From positions 62,001 through 126,000 of the forward strand of contig NZ_SPQK01000010.1 of NCBI RefSeq assembly GCF_004570875.1: a stretch of 64,000 nucleotides of DNA, read 5' to 3'. The position numbers were made by a program, and so were the translations under genes. Positions 26,315-38,874 of the stretch are shown piece after piece. This DNA comes from Blastococcus sp. CT_GayMR16 (GTDB lineage Bacteria > Actinomycetota > Actinomycetes > Mycobacteriales > Geodermatophilaceae). Below the pieces are notes generated by a model. That model worked only from the letters and a program-made list of their open reading frames with translations. It searched no databases and had not been told where the DNA came from. The stretch's first letter is position 1, and every line of letters starts with the position of its first letter.

Positions 26315-27721
26315 TCAGGACAGCTCGTCGACGCCCATCAGCCGGCGGCCGGCCTCGGTGATCGACCCCGAGAGGGACGGGTAGATCGAGAACGTCTGCG
26401 CCAGGTCGGCAGCGGTCAGCCCCTTCGTCACCGCGAGGGCGATCGGCAGGATCAGCTCCGAGGCGCCGGGCGCCACGACGACGCCGCCGACGACGACCCC
26501 GGTCGAGCGGCGGGTGAACAGCTTCACGAAGCCGTCCCGCAGGTCGCTCATCTTGGCGCGCGCGTTGGTGGCCAGCGGGAGCCGGACGACGTCGATGTCC
26601 TGGGCGTCGGTGATCGTCTTCTCCTGGACGCCGACCGTGGCGATCTCGGGGTGGGTGAAGACGTTGGCCGCGACGGTCTTGAGCTTGATCGGCGCGACGG
26701 CCTCACCGAGTGCGTGCCACATGGCGATCCGGCCCTGCATCGCCGCGACCGACGCGAGCTGGAAGACACCGGTGACGTCACCGGCGGCGTAGATGCCCGG
26801 TACCGAGGTGCGGGAGACCCGGTCGACGACGATGTGCCCGGCCTGGGTCACCTCGACCCCGGTCTGCTCCAGGTTCAGCCCGGTGGTGTTCGGCACGGTG
26901 CCGACGGTCATCAGCGCGTGCGATCCTTCGACGGTGCGGCCGTCGGTCAGCTCGACGACGACGCCCTTCTCGGTGCGCTTCACCGCCGCGGCGCGACCGC
27001 GCTCGGCGATCCGGCCACCGCGGGACTGGAAGACCTCCTCCAGCACCTCGGCCGCGTCGGAGTCCTCGCCCGGCAGGACCTGGTCGCGCGAGGAGACCAG
27101 CGTGACCGGTACCCCTGCCTCCAGGTAGCCGGAGGCGAACTCGGCCCCGGTCACCCCGGACCCGACCACCACGAGGTGCTCGGGCATCTCCTCGAGCTCG
27201 TAGACGTCGCGCCAGTCGAGGATCCGCTCGCCGTCGGGCTCGGCGCCGATCAGGACGCGCGGGTCCGCGCCGGTGGCGATGAGGACGACGTCGCTCTCCA
27301 GCTCCTCGGTGACCCGCCCGTCGGGGTCGAGCACCTCGACGCGGTGCGCGGCCAGGCCGCGGATCTCGTCGGAGAGACGCCCCTGACCGACGACGATCCG
27401 GACTCCCTCGCCGGTCAGCCGGGCGTGGATGTCGGCCGACTGGGCCATGGCCAGGCCCTTGACCCGGTGGTTGACCGACGCGAGGTCGAGGCTCACGGTG
27501 GCGAGCTCGGCGCCCTGCAGCCCCAGGACGGCGGAGTCGCGCACCGAGGTCATGGCGCCCGCGGCGGCGATGAGGGTCTTGGAGGGGACGCAGTCGGTGA
27601 GGACGCTGGCGCCGCCGATGCCGTCCCGCTCGATCACGGTGACCTGCGCACCGAGCTGTGCGGCGACCAGTGCGGCTTCGTAGCCGGCCGGTCCGCCGCC
27701 GATGATGACGATGCGGGTCAT
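26315..27721 (-). CDS. lpdA: Flavoprotein disulfide-reductase family, NAD(P)H-quinone dehydrogenase (LpdA-like)
   Basis: 468 aa. It has the FAD-binding IIGGGPAGYEAALVAAQLGA, NAD-binding VVVGSGVTGAEFASGYLEAG, the FAD motif GIYAAGDVTG and the C-terminal dimerisation domain. The redox-active disulfide of true lipoamide dehydrogenases is missing: the motif reads GGASVLTDCVPSKT, keeping only the second Cys, and no His-Glu pair is seen in the expected C-terminal place. This is the pattern of mycobacterial LpdA (Rv3303c), which reduces quinones. ATG 27721. Confidence 0.85.
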   Translation of the reverse strand: MTRIVIIGGGPAGYEAALVAAQLGAQVTVIERDGIGGASVLTDCVPSKTLIAAAGAMTSVRDSAVLGLQGAELATVSLDLASVNHRVKGLAMAQSADIHARLTGEGVRIVVGQGRLSDEIRGLAAHRVEVLDPDGRVTEELESDVVLIATGADPRVLIGAEPDGERILDWRDVYELEEMPEHLVVVGSGVTGAEFASGYLEAGVPVTLVSSRDQVLPGEDSDAAEVLEEVFQSRGGRIAERGRAAAVKRTEKGVVVELTDGRTVEGSHALMTVGTVPNTTGLNLEQTGVEVTQAGHIVVDRVSRTSVPGIYAAGDVTGVFQLASVAAMQGRIAMWHALGEAVAPIKLKTVAANVFTHPEIATVGVQEKTITDAQDIDVVRLPLATNARAKMSDLRDGFVKLFTRRSTGVVVGGVVVAPGASELILPIALAVTKGLTAADLAQTFSIYPSLSGSITEAGRRLMGVDELS

Positions 27722-27823
27722 GGGTCCTTTTCCGATGCTGGAGCAATGGTTCAGCGGCCATTCTCCCCGGTGTCGTCACCGAGCGCTGCGACCGGCGTCC
27801 TTCGGCCCGGCGCATCCGGTCGT

Positions 27824-27829
27824 TAGTGT
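27824..27829 (+). promoter_or_regulatory. Leaderless -10 hexamer TAGTGT
   Basis: TAGTGT ends 7 nt before the ATG at 27837. It lies in the divergent gap between lpdA and this gene. Confidence 0.45.
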
Positions 27830-27836
27830 CGGCCCA

Positions 27837-28295
27837 ATGGGCCTCTACGCCGCTTACGGGTCGAACATGGATCCCGAGCAGATGCTGCGCCGCTGCCCCT
27901 CCTCGCCGCACACCGGTACCGGGTGGGTCCGCGGCTGGCGCCTCACGTTCGGCGCCGAGGAGTACGGCTGGGACGGCGCGCTGGCGACCCTCGTGCCGGA
28001 CGACGACACCGGTCCCGGCGTCTTCGTCGCCCTCTACGACCTGACCGAGGCCGACGAACGCACCCTCGACGCCTGGGAGGGCGCCGACTCCGGCCTCTAC
28101 CGGCGGGTGCACCTGCGCGTGCACACCCTGACCGGGGACGACGTCGCCTACGTCTACGTGCTGGACGCCTTCGAGGGCGGCCTGCCCTCGGCGCGGCACC
28201 TGGGCGGCATCGCCGACGCCGCCGAGGCTGCCGGCGCTCCCACCGACTACGTGACCGACCTGCGCTCGAAGGAGTGCCGCTCCACGGGCAACTGA
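27837..28295 (+). CDS. Gamma-glutamylcyclotransferase/AIG2-like family protein
   Basis: 152 aa. The N-terminal YAAYGSNMDPEQM is the family's substrate-binding YGSN loop, and LDAWEG near residue 82 holds the probable catalytic Glu. GGCT-fold enzymes cyclise gamma-glutamyl amines or peptides to 5-oxoproline. The gene corresponds in position to the small ORF next to lpdA in mycobacteria (Rv3304, from memory). A -10 hexamer lies 7 nt before the ATG. The natural substrate is unknown. Confidence 0.8.
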   Translation: MGLYAAYGSNMDPEQMLRRCPSSPHTGTGWVRGWRLTFGAEEYGWDGALATLVPDDDTGPGVFVALYDLTEADERTLDAWEGADSGLYRRVHLRVHTLTGDDVAYVYVLDAFEGGLPSARHLGGIADAAEAAGAPTDYVTDLRSKECRSTGN

Positions 28296-28356
28296 CACGG
28301 CCCTCGCCGACCCCGTTGACCCCGGCTCCCCGCCGACGCTAGGTTCCCGCAGCCCA

Positions 28357-29052
28357 GTGGCCCAGGACGGGGGAACGGTGAGCGAGCCCGTGACCGATAC
28401 CCGGCTGTCGGAGTGGGCGAAGAACCCGGCGCTCGGGGCGGTGGCGGTCGTCGCCGTCCTCGCCGCCGTCGGCGTCGCCGGCGACCTGCTGCCGCGGCTG
28501 GTCCGCAACCAGCCGCTCTGGGCAGCCCTGCTCGTCTCCGCCGCGGTCGTGTCGCTGTTCGTCATGCTGATCGGCCGGGGACCCTGGCTGCTCGTCGGCA
28601 CGCTGCTCCTCGCTGCGGCCCTCGTGGGAGTGATCTTCCTCGGGGTGGGCAGCCTGTCCGAGCGCGAGATCCCGCACGTCACCCTGGCGGTCACGCAGAA
28701 GGCCGAGCCGCTGTCGACCACGGTCGCCGTCACGGGGACCGCGACGAGCCAGCGCAGCACCGAGACGATGCTCGTGCAGGTCCTCGGCTTCCCCAGCGCG
28801 GTCGACCCGGAGGTCCTGTCAGGAGCCTGCCGCGGGTCGCGCCGGACGGACGACGCCGGCGACGACCAGTTCAGCGTGCTGCTGTGGAACGAGAGCGGGC
28901 CGGACCAGACCGGGAGGTCGAGGGTGGAGACCACGCTGGACGTGCCGTCGGACGACTTCGCCGTCGTGTGTGTCGGCGTCTTCCTGCGCGAGCGGGACCG
29001 GAACGACGCCGAGGACGACCGCATCGCCTGGGCCTACTCCACGGTGCCCTGA
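28357..29052 (+). CDS. Membrane protein with three helices and an exported domain, unknown
   Basis: 231 aa from GTG 28357; GTG 28378 is an alternative. Three hydrophobic helices occupy about residues 27-47, 54-75 and 79-98, followed by an exported domain of about 130 residues with two cysteines (SGACRGS, AVVCVGV) that could pair. No family is recognised. It is convergent with meaB; the two stop codons abut exactly as TGATCA within a 12-bp palindrome. Confidence 0.65.
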   Translation: MAQDGGTVSEPVTDTRLSEWAKNPALGAVAVVAVLAAVGVAGDLLPRLVRNQPLWAALLVSAAVVSLFVMLIGRGPWLLVGTLLLAAALVGVIFLGVGSLSEREIPHVTLAVTQKAEPLSTTVAVTGTATSQRSTETMLVQVLGFPSAVDPEVLSGACRGSRRTDDAGDDQFSVLLWNESGPDQTGRSRVETTLDVPSDDFAVVCVGVFLRERDRNDAEDDRIAWAYSTVP

Positions 29053-30068
29053 TCAGGGGGTGTCTGCGGGCGCTTCCTCGGGAGTCGCCAGGAAGGTCTG
29101 CAGGATCTGCTGCGCGGCCAGCGCCGGCGTCAGCTCCCCCGACAGCACCGCCTTCTCCAGGTCCGGGACGGCGTTCCGCACCCCGGGGTGCGCCCGCAGC
29201 CGGTGCTCCAGCGCATCGCGGACCAGCTGCCATGTCCAGCGCACCTGCTGGGCCCGCCGGCGGTCCTCGAACTCACCCGAGGCCCTCATCCGGTCCTGGT
29301 GCTCGACCAGCTTCGCCCAGACCTGGTCCAGGCCCTCCCCCGTGAGTCCGGCACAGGTCAGCACCGGCACGTCCCAGCCGTCGTCCGTGTGCCCGCGCAG
29401 CATGCGGATCGCACCGGCCAGCTCCCGGGCGGCCTTGCGCGCATCGCCGGCTCCCGGGCCGTCGGCCTTGTTCACGGCGATGACGTCGGCGATCTCGAGG
29501 ATGCCGCGCTTGATGCCCTGGAGCTGGTCGCCGGTGCGCGCGATGGTCAGGAACAGGAACGAGTCGACCATCTCGGCGACGGTGATCTCCGACTGCCCGA
29601 CACCCACGGTCTCCACCAGGACGACGTCGTAGCCGGCCGCCTCCGCGACGACCATCGACTCGCGGGTCGCCTGGGCCACCCCGCCGAGCGTCCCCGACGT
29701 CGGCGAGGGGCGGATGAAGGCGTTCGGGTCGACCGCCAGCCGGGCCATCCGGGTCTTGTCACCCAGGATCGACCCCCCGGACCGCGCGGACGACGGGTCG
29801 ACGGCGAGCACCGCGACCTTCGAGCCGCCCGCCGTGAGGTCGACCCCCAGCTGGTCGATGAAGGTCGACTTCCCGACCCCGGGGACGCCGCTGATCCCGA
29901 CCCGCCGCGCCCCCCCGGCGTGCGGCAGCAGCTCGACGAGCAGCTCCTGCGCCTTCTCCCGGTGGTCACCGCGACGGGACTCGACCAGCGTGATGGCGCG
30001 CGCCATCACCCGCCGGTCGCCGGCGAGGACCCCCTCGACGAGCGCAGGTACGTCGATCTCTCTCGCCA

Positions 30069-30069
<1 letters not shown>
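29053..30069 (-). CDS. meaB: Methylmalonyl-CoA mutase-associated GTPase MeaB
   Basis: 338 aa G3E-family GTPase. Walker A GVPGVGKST at residues 61-69, VDPSSARSGGSILGDKTRM, VETVGVGQSE (switch region) and NKADGPG for guanine recognition are all visible. MeaB chaperones adenosylcobalamin loading and protects the mutase from inactivation. Its ATG overlaps the mutB stop (TGATG), and mutA-mutB-meaB are in one direction with no gaps. Confidence 0.95.
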
Positions 30070-32272
<2,203 letters not shown>

Positions 32273-32276
<4 letters not shown>

Positions 32277-34198
32277 GCCCGTGCTCCCAACTCGTCGTGC
32301 GCGCTCCGTAGTGCGGCGAGGGCGTCGCAGCCGGCGAACACGTAGCCGTCGACGCCGTCCACCGCGAGGTCCGGCTTGCCGGCCAGCCACACCTGCGTCG
32401 CGCCGGCATCCTTCAACGCCGCGGCCAGCTCGGCCGCCGGGCTCGGCCCGTCCTTTGTCCCGTAGTCCCTGTCCGTACCGCAGATGCAGGCGACCGTCGT
32501 CCCCGCGTCGGCGAAGCCCTCCACCCCGTCCCCGGACGGCGTCTCGAGGCCGCCCGCCTGGAAGAGGTTGCCGGCGAAGCCGGCCCGGGCGGTGTGCCGG
32601 GCGATCGGGCCGATCGTGGCCAGGTAGACGCGGGGCGGTCGCTCGGCCGCGGCCGCCCGGTCGCGCAGCTCCTCGAACGCCTGGGCGGCGCGGACCCGCG
32701 GCAGGCCGCCCGTGGGCAGCACGTCGGTGGCGGGCTCGCGCTCGGGCAGCTTCTCGGCGAGGTTCGGGAACTCGCTGACGCCGGTGATGGCGTCCTTCCG
32801 CGTGGCCAGCCGCTTCGCGCGGGCCTCCCAGGCGGCGGCGATCCGGTCACCGACCAGACCCGAGTCCAGCGCGGCGACCAGACCGCCGGCCCGCTCGATC
32901 TCGGTGAACCACTCCCAGGCCGCCTGGGCGAGGGAGTCGGTGAGCGACTCGACGTACCAGGAGCCGCCGGCGGGATCGAGCACGCGCGCGAGGTGCCCCT
33001 CCTCGACCAGCAGGCTCTGCGTGTTGCGCGCGATCCGCCGGGAGAACGCGTCGGGCAGGCCGAGCGCGGCGTCGAAGGGCTGCACGGTGACGACGTCGGC
33101 GCCGCCGACACCGGCGGCGAACCCGGCGACCGTCGTCCGCAGCAGATTGACCCACGGGTCGTGCTTGGTGGTCATCACCGACGAGGTGACGGCGTGCTGC
33201 CGCTGGCCGCGCAGCTCGGGAGCGGCGCCGCTGACCTCGCCGACGCGGTCCCACAGCCGGCGGGCCGCGCGCAGTGCGGCGATCGTCGTGAACTGGTCGG
33301 CGCTCGCGCTGTAGCGGAACTCCAACTGGCCGAACGCCTCGTCGACGCTCAGGCCGCCGTCGGTCAGGGCGCGCAGGTAGGCGGTGCCGGCCGCGAGCGA
33401 GCAGCCGAGCTCCTCCACCGCGGAGGCGCCGGCGTCGGCGAACACGGTGGCGTCGACGACGACCGTCCGAAGGCCGTCGTGGGCGGCCGCGCGCCGGGCG
33501 ACGTCGGCCAGCCCGGAGAGGTCCTGCTGCTCCCCGCCGGCGGCCTGCAGGCCGAGGGGGTCCAGCCCGAGGGTGCTGCCGGCCGCGAGATCGCTGCGGC
33601 CCTCGACCAGGGAGAGGAACGCCTCGGCTACGTCATACCCGCCCACCCCGGCCGCCTGGATGGTCACCGGGGCGAGGTCGAGGAGGACGTCGGAGAGCAC
33701 GTCCCCGAGCGCGTCGACCCCGATCGCGCCCTCCCCCACCACCAGCCAGAGGGAGGTGACGCCGTTCTCCAGGTCGGCGGCGATGGCCTCCTTGGTGACG
33801 GCCGGGTCGGGGTGCGCGTGCCGCTGGCGGACGTCCCAGCCACCGGGCACCCCGGTCTCCGGGTCGGCGCCGGGCCGCGAGCCGCGCACGAACGGCGCCA
33901 GGCCCGGGACGCCGACGGTCGCGGGCAGGTCGCCGGCGTCCTCGGCCGTGTACAGCGGTTCGATCCGCACGCCGGTGGCGACGGTGGCGGTGAGCGCCGC
34001 CTCCACCGGGTCGGGCAGTTCCTCGCGGCCGGCCTTGCGCAGCACGCCGGCGACCAGCTCACGCCACTGGTCGCGGGTCGCCGCGTCGAACTCAGCGGCG
34101 AGTTCGAGGGCCTCGGGGACCTCGTGCTCGGCCGGTACCTCGGCGTCGGCCGACGCGGTCGCGTCCGGGCTGACGGCCTGCTGATCGGTGGAACTCAT
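32273..34198 (-). CDS. mutA: Methylmalonyl-CoA mutase small subunit
   Basis: 641 aa homologue of MutB that lacks the cobalamin DxHxxG motif, as expected of the small subunit of heterodimeric mutases. The barrel segments [29 protein letters not shown] appear as fragments, and the C-terminal Rossmann-like domain is degenerate ([20 protein letters not shown]). An acidic N-terminal extension of about 35 residues precedes the fold. ATG 34198. It follows the M20 amidohydrolase on the same strand with a 31-bp gap. Confidence 0.95.
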
Positions 34199-34229
34199 CG
34201 TCGGGTTCCCGCCTCTCGTCGACGGTGTG

Positions 34230-35462
34230 TCAGTTATGAGTGTCCCCAGGCGCCCGACGGCCCGTGCGAGGGGGTGCCGCGTCGGCCTCGAGAGCGTGCA
34301 GCGCGGTGCGCGCCATGAGGCGGACGCCGATGCCGATGGCGCGTTCGTCGACGTCGAACGTGCCCCGGTGCAGGTCGAGCGGCGGACCGCCCCCGTGGGT
34401 GCCGAGGCGGGCCAGCGCGATGGGCATGACGTCGGCGAACCAGCCGAAGTCCTCCCCACCCATGCTCTGCGGCGACAGGACGAGCTGGTCGCTGCCGACG
34501 GTCTCCAGGGCCGCGGCGCGCAGGAGTGCCACGGCGCGCGGGTCGTTCACGACCGGCGGCACGCCGCGCACGTAGTCGACGTCGACCATGGCGCCGGTGG
34601 TGGCGGCCACCCGCTCGACCAGCGAGCGCAGCAGGTCCTCGGCGTCCTTCCAGGCGTCCCGGTCGAGCACCCGGACGGTGCCGCGGAGATGACCGCGCTG
34701 CGGGATGGCGTTGGCGGCGATCCCCGCGTTGACCGCCCCCCACACCAGCGACATCCCCGAGCGGGGGTCGACCTGGCGGGACAGCAGCGCGGGCAGGTCG
34801 GTGATGAGCCGGCCGAGGGCGTCGACCAGGTCGACGGTGAGCTGCGGCCGCGCGGTGTGCCCGCCGGGGCCGGTCAGCGTCACGTCCAGCCGGTCGCACG
34901 CGGCGGTGATCGCGCCGGTGCGCAGGCCGATCTTGCCCGCGGGCACGGACGGGTCGCAGTGCAGGGCGAAGGCACGGGTGGCGCCGTCGAGGACCCCGGA
35001 CGCGACCACCTCGGACGCGCCGCCGGGCAGGGTCTCCTCGGCGGGCTGGAACACCGCCCGGACGGTGCCGGGCAGGCCGTCCAGCGAGGCGAGCGCGATC
35101 AGCACGCCGAGCAGGACGGTCGTGTGCACGTCGTGCCCGCAGGCGTGGCACATGCCCTCGCGGGTGGAGGCGTAGGGCACGTCCTTGAGGTCGGCGAGCG
35201 GGAGCGCATCGATGTCGGCCCGGAGCACGACGACCGGCTCGCCCGAACCGACCTCGCACACCAGGCCCGTGCCGGTGGGCAGCCGCCGCGGCGCCAGGCC
35301 GTGGGCCCGCAGCCGCGACTCGAGGAAGGAGGTGGTCTCGAACTCGGCGAAGGCGAGTTCGGGATGGGCGTGCAGGTGCCGCCGCGTCGACACCAGCTGC
35401 GCGTGGTTCGCAGCCACCCAGTCGTCGACGGCGGAGCCCAGCTTCTCGACGACCGGAGTCAT
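34230..35462 (-). CDS. M20-family amidohydrolase (hippurate/IAA-amino acid hydrolase type)
   Basis: 410 aa dinuclear metallohydrolase that removes N-acyl groups from amino acids. RRHLHAHPELAFAEF at the N-terminus, VLRADIDALPL, CHACGHDVHTTVLLG (metal ligands), QPAEETLPGGA, and GGEDFGWF near the C-terminus are the family motifs; a dimerisation lid lies between them (about residues 180-290). It occupies the place of amiA1/amiB1 in mycobacteria (from memory). ATG overlaps the stop of the upstream ligase gene by 4 bp, so the acyl-amino acid could be related to that ligase's chemistry, but this is inference. Confidence 0.9.
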   Translation of the reverse strand: MTPVVEKLGSAVDDWVAANHAQLVSTRRHLHAHPELAFAEFETTSFLESRLRAHGLAPRRLPTGTGLVCEVGSGEPVVVLRADIDALPLADLKDVPYASTREGMCHACGHDVHTTVLLGVLIALASLDGLPGTVRAVFQPAEETLPGGASEVVASGVLDGATRAFALHCDPSVPAGKIGLRTGAITAACDRLDVTLTGPGGHTARPQLTVDLVDALGRLITDLPALLSRQVDPRSGMSLVWGAVNAGIAANAIPQRGHLRGTVRVLDRDAWKDAEDLLRSLVERVAATTGAMVDVDYVRGVPPVVNDPRAVALLRAAALETVGSDQLVLSPQSMGGEDFGWFADVMPIALARLGTHGGGPPLDLHRGTFDVDERAIGIGVRLMARTALHALEADAAPPRTGRRAPGDTHN

Positions 35463-36646
35463 GCCGCGTGTCCCCCTGCAGAGCTCGGTGCCGGCCGACC
35501 CGCGGGACCCTCGGCGGGGAGTCCGTTCCGCATCTCGGCGAGCAGGCTGTCCACGACCGCGGTCAGATCCCCGCCGTTCGCCTCCGCCACCGCCCGCTGC
35601 CGCTGGTAGGAGGCCCCCACGGCGAGGACCCGCTCGACGTCGGCGAGCTCGGCCGCGCAGCCGAGCCGCTTCGCCGTCGGCGAGAGGTCCTCCACCAGGT
35701 CGAGGATCGCCTGCCGGACCGGCCGGACGGTGCCCTTCTCGTCGACCACGATGTCGGCGTCCAGACCGTAGCGCGCCGCCCGCCACTTGTTCTCCCGCAG
35801 GATCCAGCTCGCCGGCCGCGGCAGCGTGTAGCCGCGGTCGAGCTGGGTGTCGAACTGCTCCACCAGGCACTGGCTCAGCGCGGCGACGGCGCCGATCTCG
35901 TCGAGGGTCGGCAGGCCGTCGCAGATGCGCAGCTCGACGGTGCCGAACCCCGGGTGGGGGCGCACGTCCCACCAGACCTCGCGGACGCTCTCGATCGAGG
36001 CCGTGGAGATCAGGGTCTCCATGTAGGTCTCGAACTCGTCCCAGCCCGAGAGCTGGTAGGGCAGCCCCGCCGTCGGCATGCTCTCGAAGACCTTGGTGCG
36101 TGCCGAGGCCAGCCCCGTGTCGCAGCCGACCCAGTACGGCGAGGACGCCGACAGCGCCAGGAAGTGCGGGACGTACTGGCACAGCGCGTTGACGATCGGG
36201 ATGGCCTTCTCCGGCGACCGGACGCCGACGTGCACGTGCACACCGAAGATCTGCAGCCGCCGGGCGAGCCACTGCATCCGCTCGACCAGCTGGAGGTAGC
36301 GCTCCTTCGGCGAGATGAGCTGGCTCTGCCAGTCGGTGAACGGGTGGGTGCCCGAGCACATCAGCCCCAGGTTGCGGGGCGCGGCGGCGGCGGAGACCTC
36401 GGCGAAGGTCTCGGCGAGGTCGGCCTTGGCCTCCTCGACCGTGCTGCAGATGCCCGTGATGATCTCGATCGTCGACTGCAAGAGCTCGTGCTTGGCCTTG
36501 GGATGCTCCTCGGCGCCCTCGGGGCGGATCTCCTCGAGGATCTCGACGGCGCCGGCGGTCAGCTCGCGGGTGTCGCGGTCGACGAGCTGCAGCTCCCACT
36601 CCACACCCAGGCTGGCGCGCTCGGAGGACTGGAAGGGGATCTGCAC
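35459..36646 (-). CDS. YbdK-type carboxylate-amine ligase (GCS2 family)
   Basis: 395 aa. The GCS2 hallmarks are LGVEWELQLVDRDTREL at the N-terminus (metal-binding Glu residues), GTHPFTDW, a histidine-rich VHVHVGV strand, and VELRICDGLPT. The family makes gamma-glutamyl or other carboxylate-amine bonds using ATP; E. coli YbdK has weak glutamate-cysteine ligase activity. The GTG start is 6 nt from a TAGACT -10-like hexamer. It is first in a minus-strand run down to meaB. Confidence 0.85.
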   Translation of the reverse strand: MQIPFQSSERASLGVEWELQLVDRDTRELTAGAVEILEEIRPEGAEEHPKAKHELLQSTIEIITGICSTVEEAKADLAETFAEVSAAAAPRNLGLMCSGTHPFTDWQSQLISPKERYLQLVERMQWLARRLQIFGVHVHVGVRSPEKAIPIVNALCQYVPHFLALSASSPYWVGCDTGLASARTKVFESMPTAGLPYQLSGWDEFETYMETLISTASIESVREVWWDVRPHPGFGTVELRICDGLPTLDEIGAVAALSQCLVEQFDTQLDRGYTLPRPASWILRENKWRAARYGLDADIVVDEKGTVRPVRQAILDLVEDLSPTAKRLGCAAELADVERVLAVGASYQRQRAVAEANGGDLTAVVDSLLAEMRNGLPAEGPAGRPAPSSAGGHAA

Positions 36647-36652
36647 GTCGGA

Positions 36653-36658
36653 AGTCTA
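36653..36658 (-). promoter_or_regulatory. Leaderless -10 hexamer TAGACT
   Basis: On the minus strand TAGACT ends 6 nt before the ligase GTG at 36646 and could drive the ligase-amidohydrolase-mutAB-meaB run. Confidence 0.5.
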
Positions 36659-36721
36659 GGTTCGATCACTCCTCCCCACCGACCGGCGGACCACGATCAC
36701 CCGCCCGGTGGACGGGCGCCC

Positions 36722-38788
36722 TCACCCCAGGTCGCTGCAGGTGGCCTGCCAGGGACGGTCCCCGAGGTAGCTCCGCCACTCGGCCCGGGTGAGATCCCGT
36801 CCCGCGATCAGGCATGCGCTGGCCAGCCGGTCCTCCGGACCGGTCGACTCCCGCGCACCGCCGGGGCTCATGTCCCAGCTGATCATCGTGCGGTCCACGG
36901 ACACGGAGACCAGCCGCTCGCCCGTCGGATCGATCTCGACTCCCACGACACCCCCACTGTGGCCGGCCAGGGGTTCCCGGCCGAACCAGCGACCGGTGCC
37001 GGGTTCGACGTCCCAGCGGAAGATCTCACCTCCGTACCCAGCGGACACGGCCCAGCTGCCGTCCGGGGACACCGCGACGTCCCGGATCGACCACCGCTGG
37101 GCGCCGACCTCCTGGACGATCACGCCGGATCGGTCGACGAGGGTGATCAGACCGTCGTCCCAGAGCGCGGCCGCCCCGGTGGGCGTCGCCCGGAACCCCC
37201 CGATGCCCACGGGCCGGGGGCGCGTCGCGACCGGGGTCTGGGTCCCGTCGGCCAGCTGGACGAGCGTCGCGGACGGAGTGGGGTTGTCGGCCCACACGAC
37301 GACGGACTCGGAGTGGTCCGCGAAGTCGGCGCGCACGGCCTCGAGGGGCACGGGGACCGAACCTGCGATCCCGGTGTCCCTCGTCGTGCCGTCCGCGACG
37401 TCCACCTCGATCACATGCCAGCGTGACGAGGCCTCACCCGGCGGGGCGGCCTCGGCCTCCGCGACCAGGAGCAGGAGCCGACGGCCGTCGGCGGTGACCG
37501 CGCCGTCGATCGGCCGGCCCCCCACCCGGTCGCCCTCGAGCAGCAACCGGGACGACCCGTCCAGCGCGGAGACCATCCGGAGCCACGACCCGTCCGGGCC
37601 CCGGCCCGCGCCCATCAGCACGCCCTCGACCGGGGACGGGGCGGTGACGAACCAGGCACCCCACTCCCGGGGGACCTCCATGACCACCTCGGGCACGGTC
37701 GAGGGACCGATCGACCACCGCACCAGCGAGAGCCCGATGCCGACGGTCACGGTGCTGCTGCCCGAGAGGTCGACGTCCTGCGGGCCCCCGGTGAACGAGA
37801 CGGCCCGCTGGACACGTGCGTGACCGTCGACCGCGGCGGTCAGCCCCAGGCGGGTCTCCGAGGTGTCGGCCAGGCGGAACGCCTGGGCCGCCAGGAGGAC
37901 GGAGACGTCGAGCCGATCCTCCGTGACCGACAGGCCGGCCAGCCGGTTGGCCTCGTCCACGGTCGAGGCCCGATCCGCCGCCCCCTCCGACCCCGCCGAC
38001 AGCCGGGCCGTGGCGATCACGACGGCGACCGCGGCCACGAGTCCGCCGATCAGGATCGCCTGCCGACGCGCAGGCGAACGGGGGTGCCCCGCCGCGCTTC
38101 CGGGATCAGGCGTGCCGTGGTCCTCCTGCAGGACCTCGGCCGGTGAGGTCTCGGTCTCGGGGGCCTGCGGCTCCACGGGGACGACGACGGGAGGGTCCTC
38201 CGTCAGCCACACGCGCTCGCGCACCGGGCGCGGGATCTCGCGCGGCGCCTCGGGCCGGGAGGCGAGGAGCTCCCGTGCCTGCGCGAGATCGCACTCGGCG
38301 CCGGCGCGGACAGCCTCCAGCCGGTGCCGCTCCGCCGCCGCGAAGGTCGCGTCCGGCCAGTCGCCGTACGGCTCGCCGCGCCAGAGCCCGAGGGCCCGCG
38401 CGAGGAGCCGTTCGGCGCCGTCGGCGTCGTCGGCTGCCAACTGCGCGTGACCGCGGGCCGCGAGATCGGTGAACCGCAGCGCGTCGACGTCCCCCCGGGG
38501 CACGGCCAGCGCGTAGCCGGAACCGCGGCGCAGGACGTACTGCCCGCTCGAGCGCTCCGGGAGGCCGGGTTCGAGGGAGCTGCGGAGGCGGCGGACATCG
38601 CTGCGCAGGGTCTCGACGCCGGCTGTCCCGTCGTACCCGAGCGAGGCGGTCAGCCGTTCCTCGGCGATGGCGCCGGGAGCTGCGGCCACCAGGACGCCGA
38701 GGAGCAGCCGCTCCCCCTCGTCGGGCACGTCGACAGGGGCGGAATCGTCCGCCGTGACCTCCAGCGGCCCGAGGACGGCGATCCGCAT
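36722..38788 (-). CDS. Membrane-spanning SARP/AfsR-like regulator with C-terminal beta-propeller
   Basis: 688 aa. Residues 1-95 form an OmpR-type winged helix as in SARPs (MRIAVLGPLEV, LRSDVRRLRSSLEPG), followed by a shortened bacterial transcriptional activation region (ALGLWRGEPYGDWPDATFAAAERHRLEAVRA). A Pro/Glu-rich linker leads to one membrane helix at about residues 222-240 (AILIGGLVAAVAVVIATA). The exported part contains a helical pair (LAGLSVTEDRLDVSVLLAAQAF) and WD40-like blades ending in SVSVDRTMISWDMSP. One-component DNA binding with an extracytoplasmic sensor is inferred. A -10 hexamer is 6 nt from the ATG. Confidence 0.8.
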   Translation of the reverse strand: MRIAVLGPLEVTADDSAPVDVPDEGERLLLGVLVAAAPGAIAEERLTASLGYDGTAGVETLRSDVRRLRSSLEPGLPERSSGQYVLRRGSGYALAVPRGDVDALRFTDLAARGHAQLAADDADGAERLLARALGLWRGEPYGDWPDATFAAAERHRLEAVRAGAECDLAQARELLASRPEAPREIPRPVRERVWLTEDPPVVVPVEPQAPETETSPAEVLQEDHGTPDPGSAAGHPRSPARRQAILIGGLVAAVAVVIATARLSAGSEGAADRASTVDEANRLAGLSVTEDRLDVSVLLAAQAFRLADTSETRLGLTAAVDGHARVQRAVSFTGGPQDVDLSGSSTVTVGIGLSLVRWSIGPSTVPEVVMEVPREWGAWFVTAPSPVEGVLMGAGRGPDGSWLRMVSALDGSSRLLLEGDRVGGRPIDGAVTADGRRLLLLVAEAEAAPPGEASSRWHVIEVDVADGTTRDTGIAGSVPVPLEAVRADFADHSESVVVWADNPTPSATLVQLADGTQTPVATRPRPVGIGGFRATPTGAAALWDDGLITLVDRSGVIVQEVGAQRWSIRDVAVSPDGSWAVSAGYGGEIFRWDVEPGTGRWFGREPLAGHSGGVVGVEIDPTGERLVSVSVDRTMISWDMSPGGARESTGPEDRLASACLIAGRDLTRAEWRSYLGDRPWQATCSDLG

Positions 38789-38794
38789 GCCCCG

Positions 38795-38800
38795 ACGGTA
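38795..38800 (-). promoter_or_regulatory. Leaderless -10 hexamer TACCGT for the SARP-like gene
   Basis: On the minus strand TACCGT ends 6 nt before the ATG at 38788. Confidence 0.5.
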
Positions 38801-38874
38801 GGCGTCGGACCGCGGCACGGGGAGACCTCCTCCACCGACCCTGTATCCCCGCGGCGCGGATCGGGCTCCTCCTG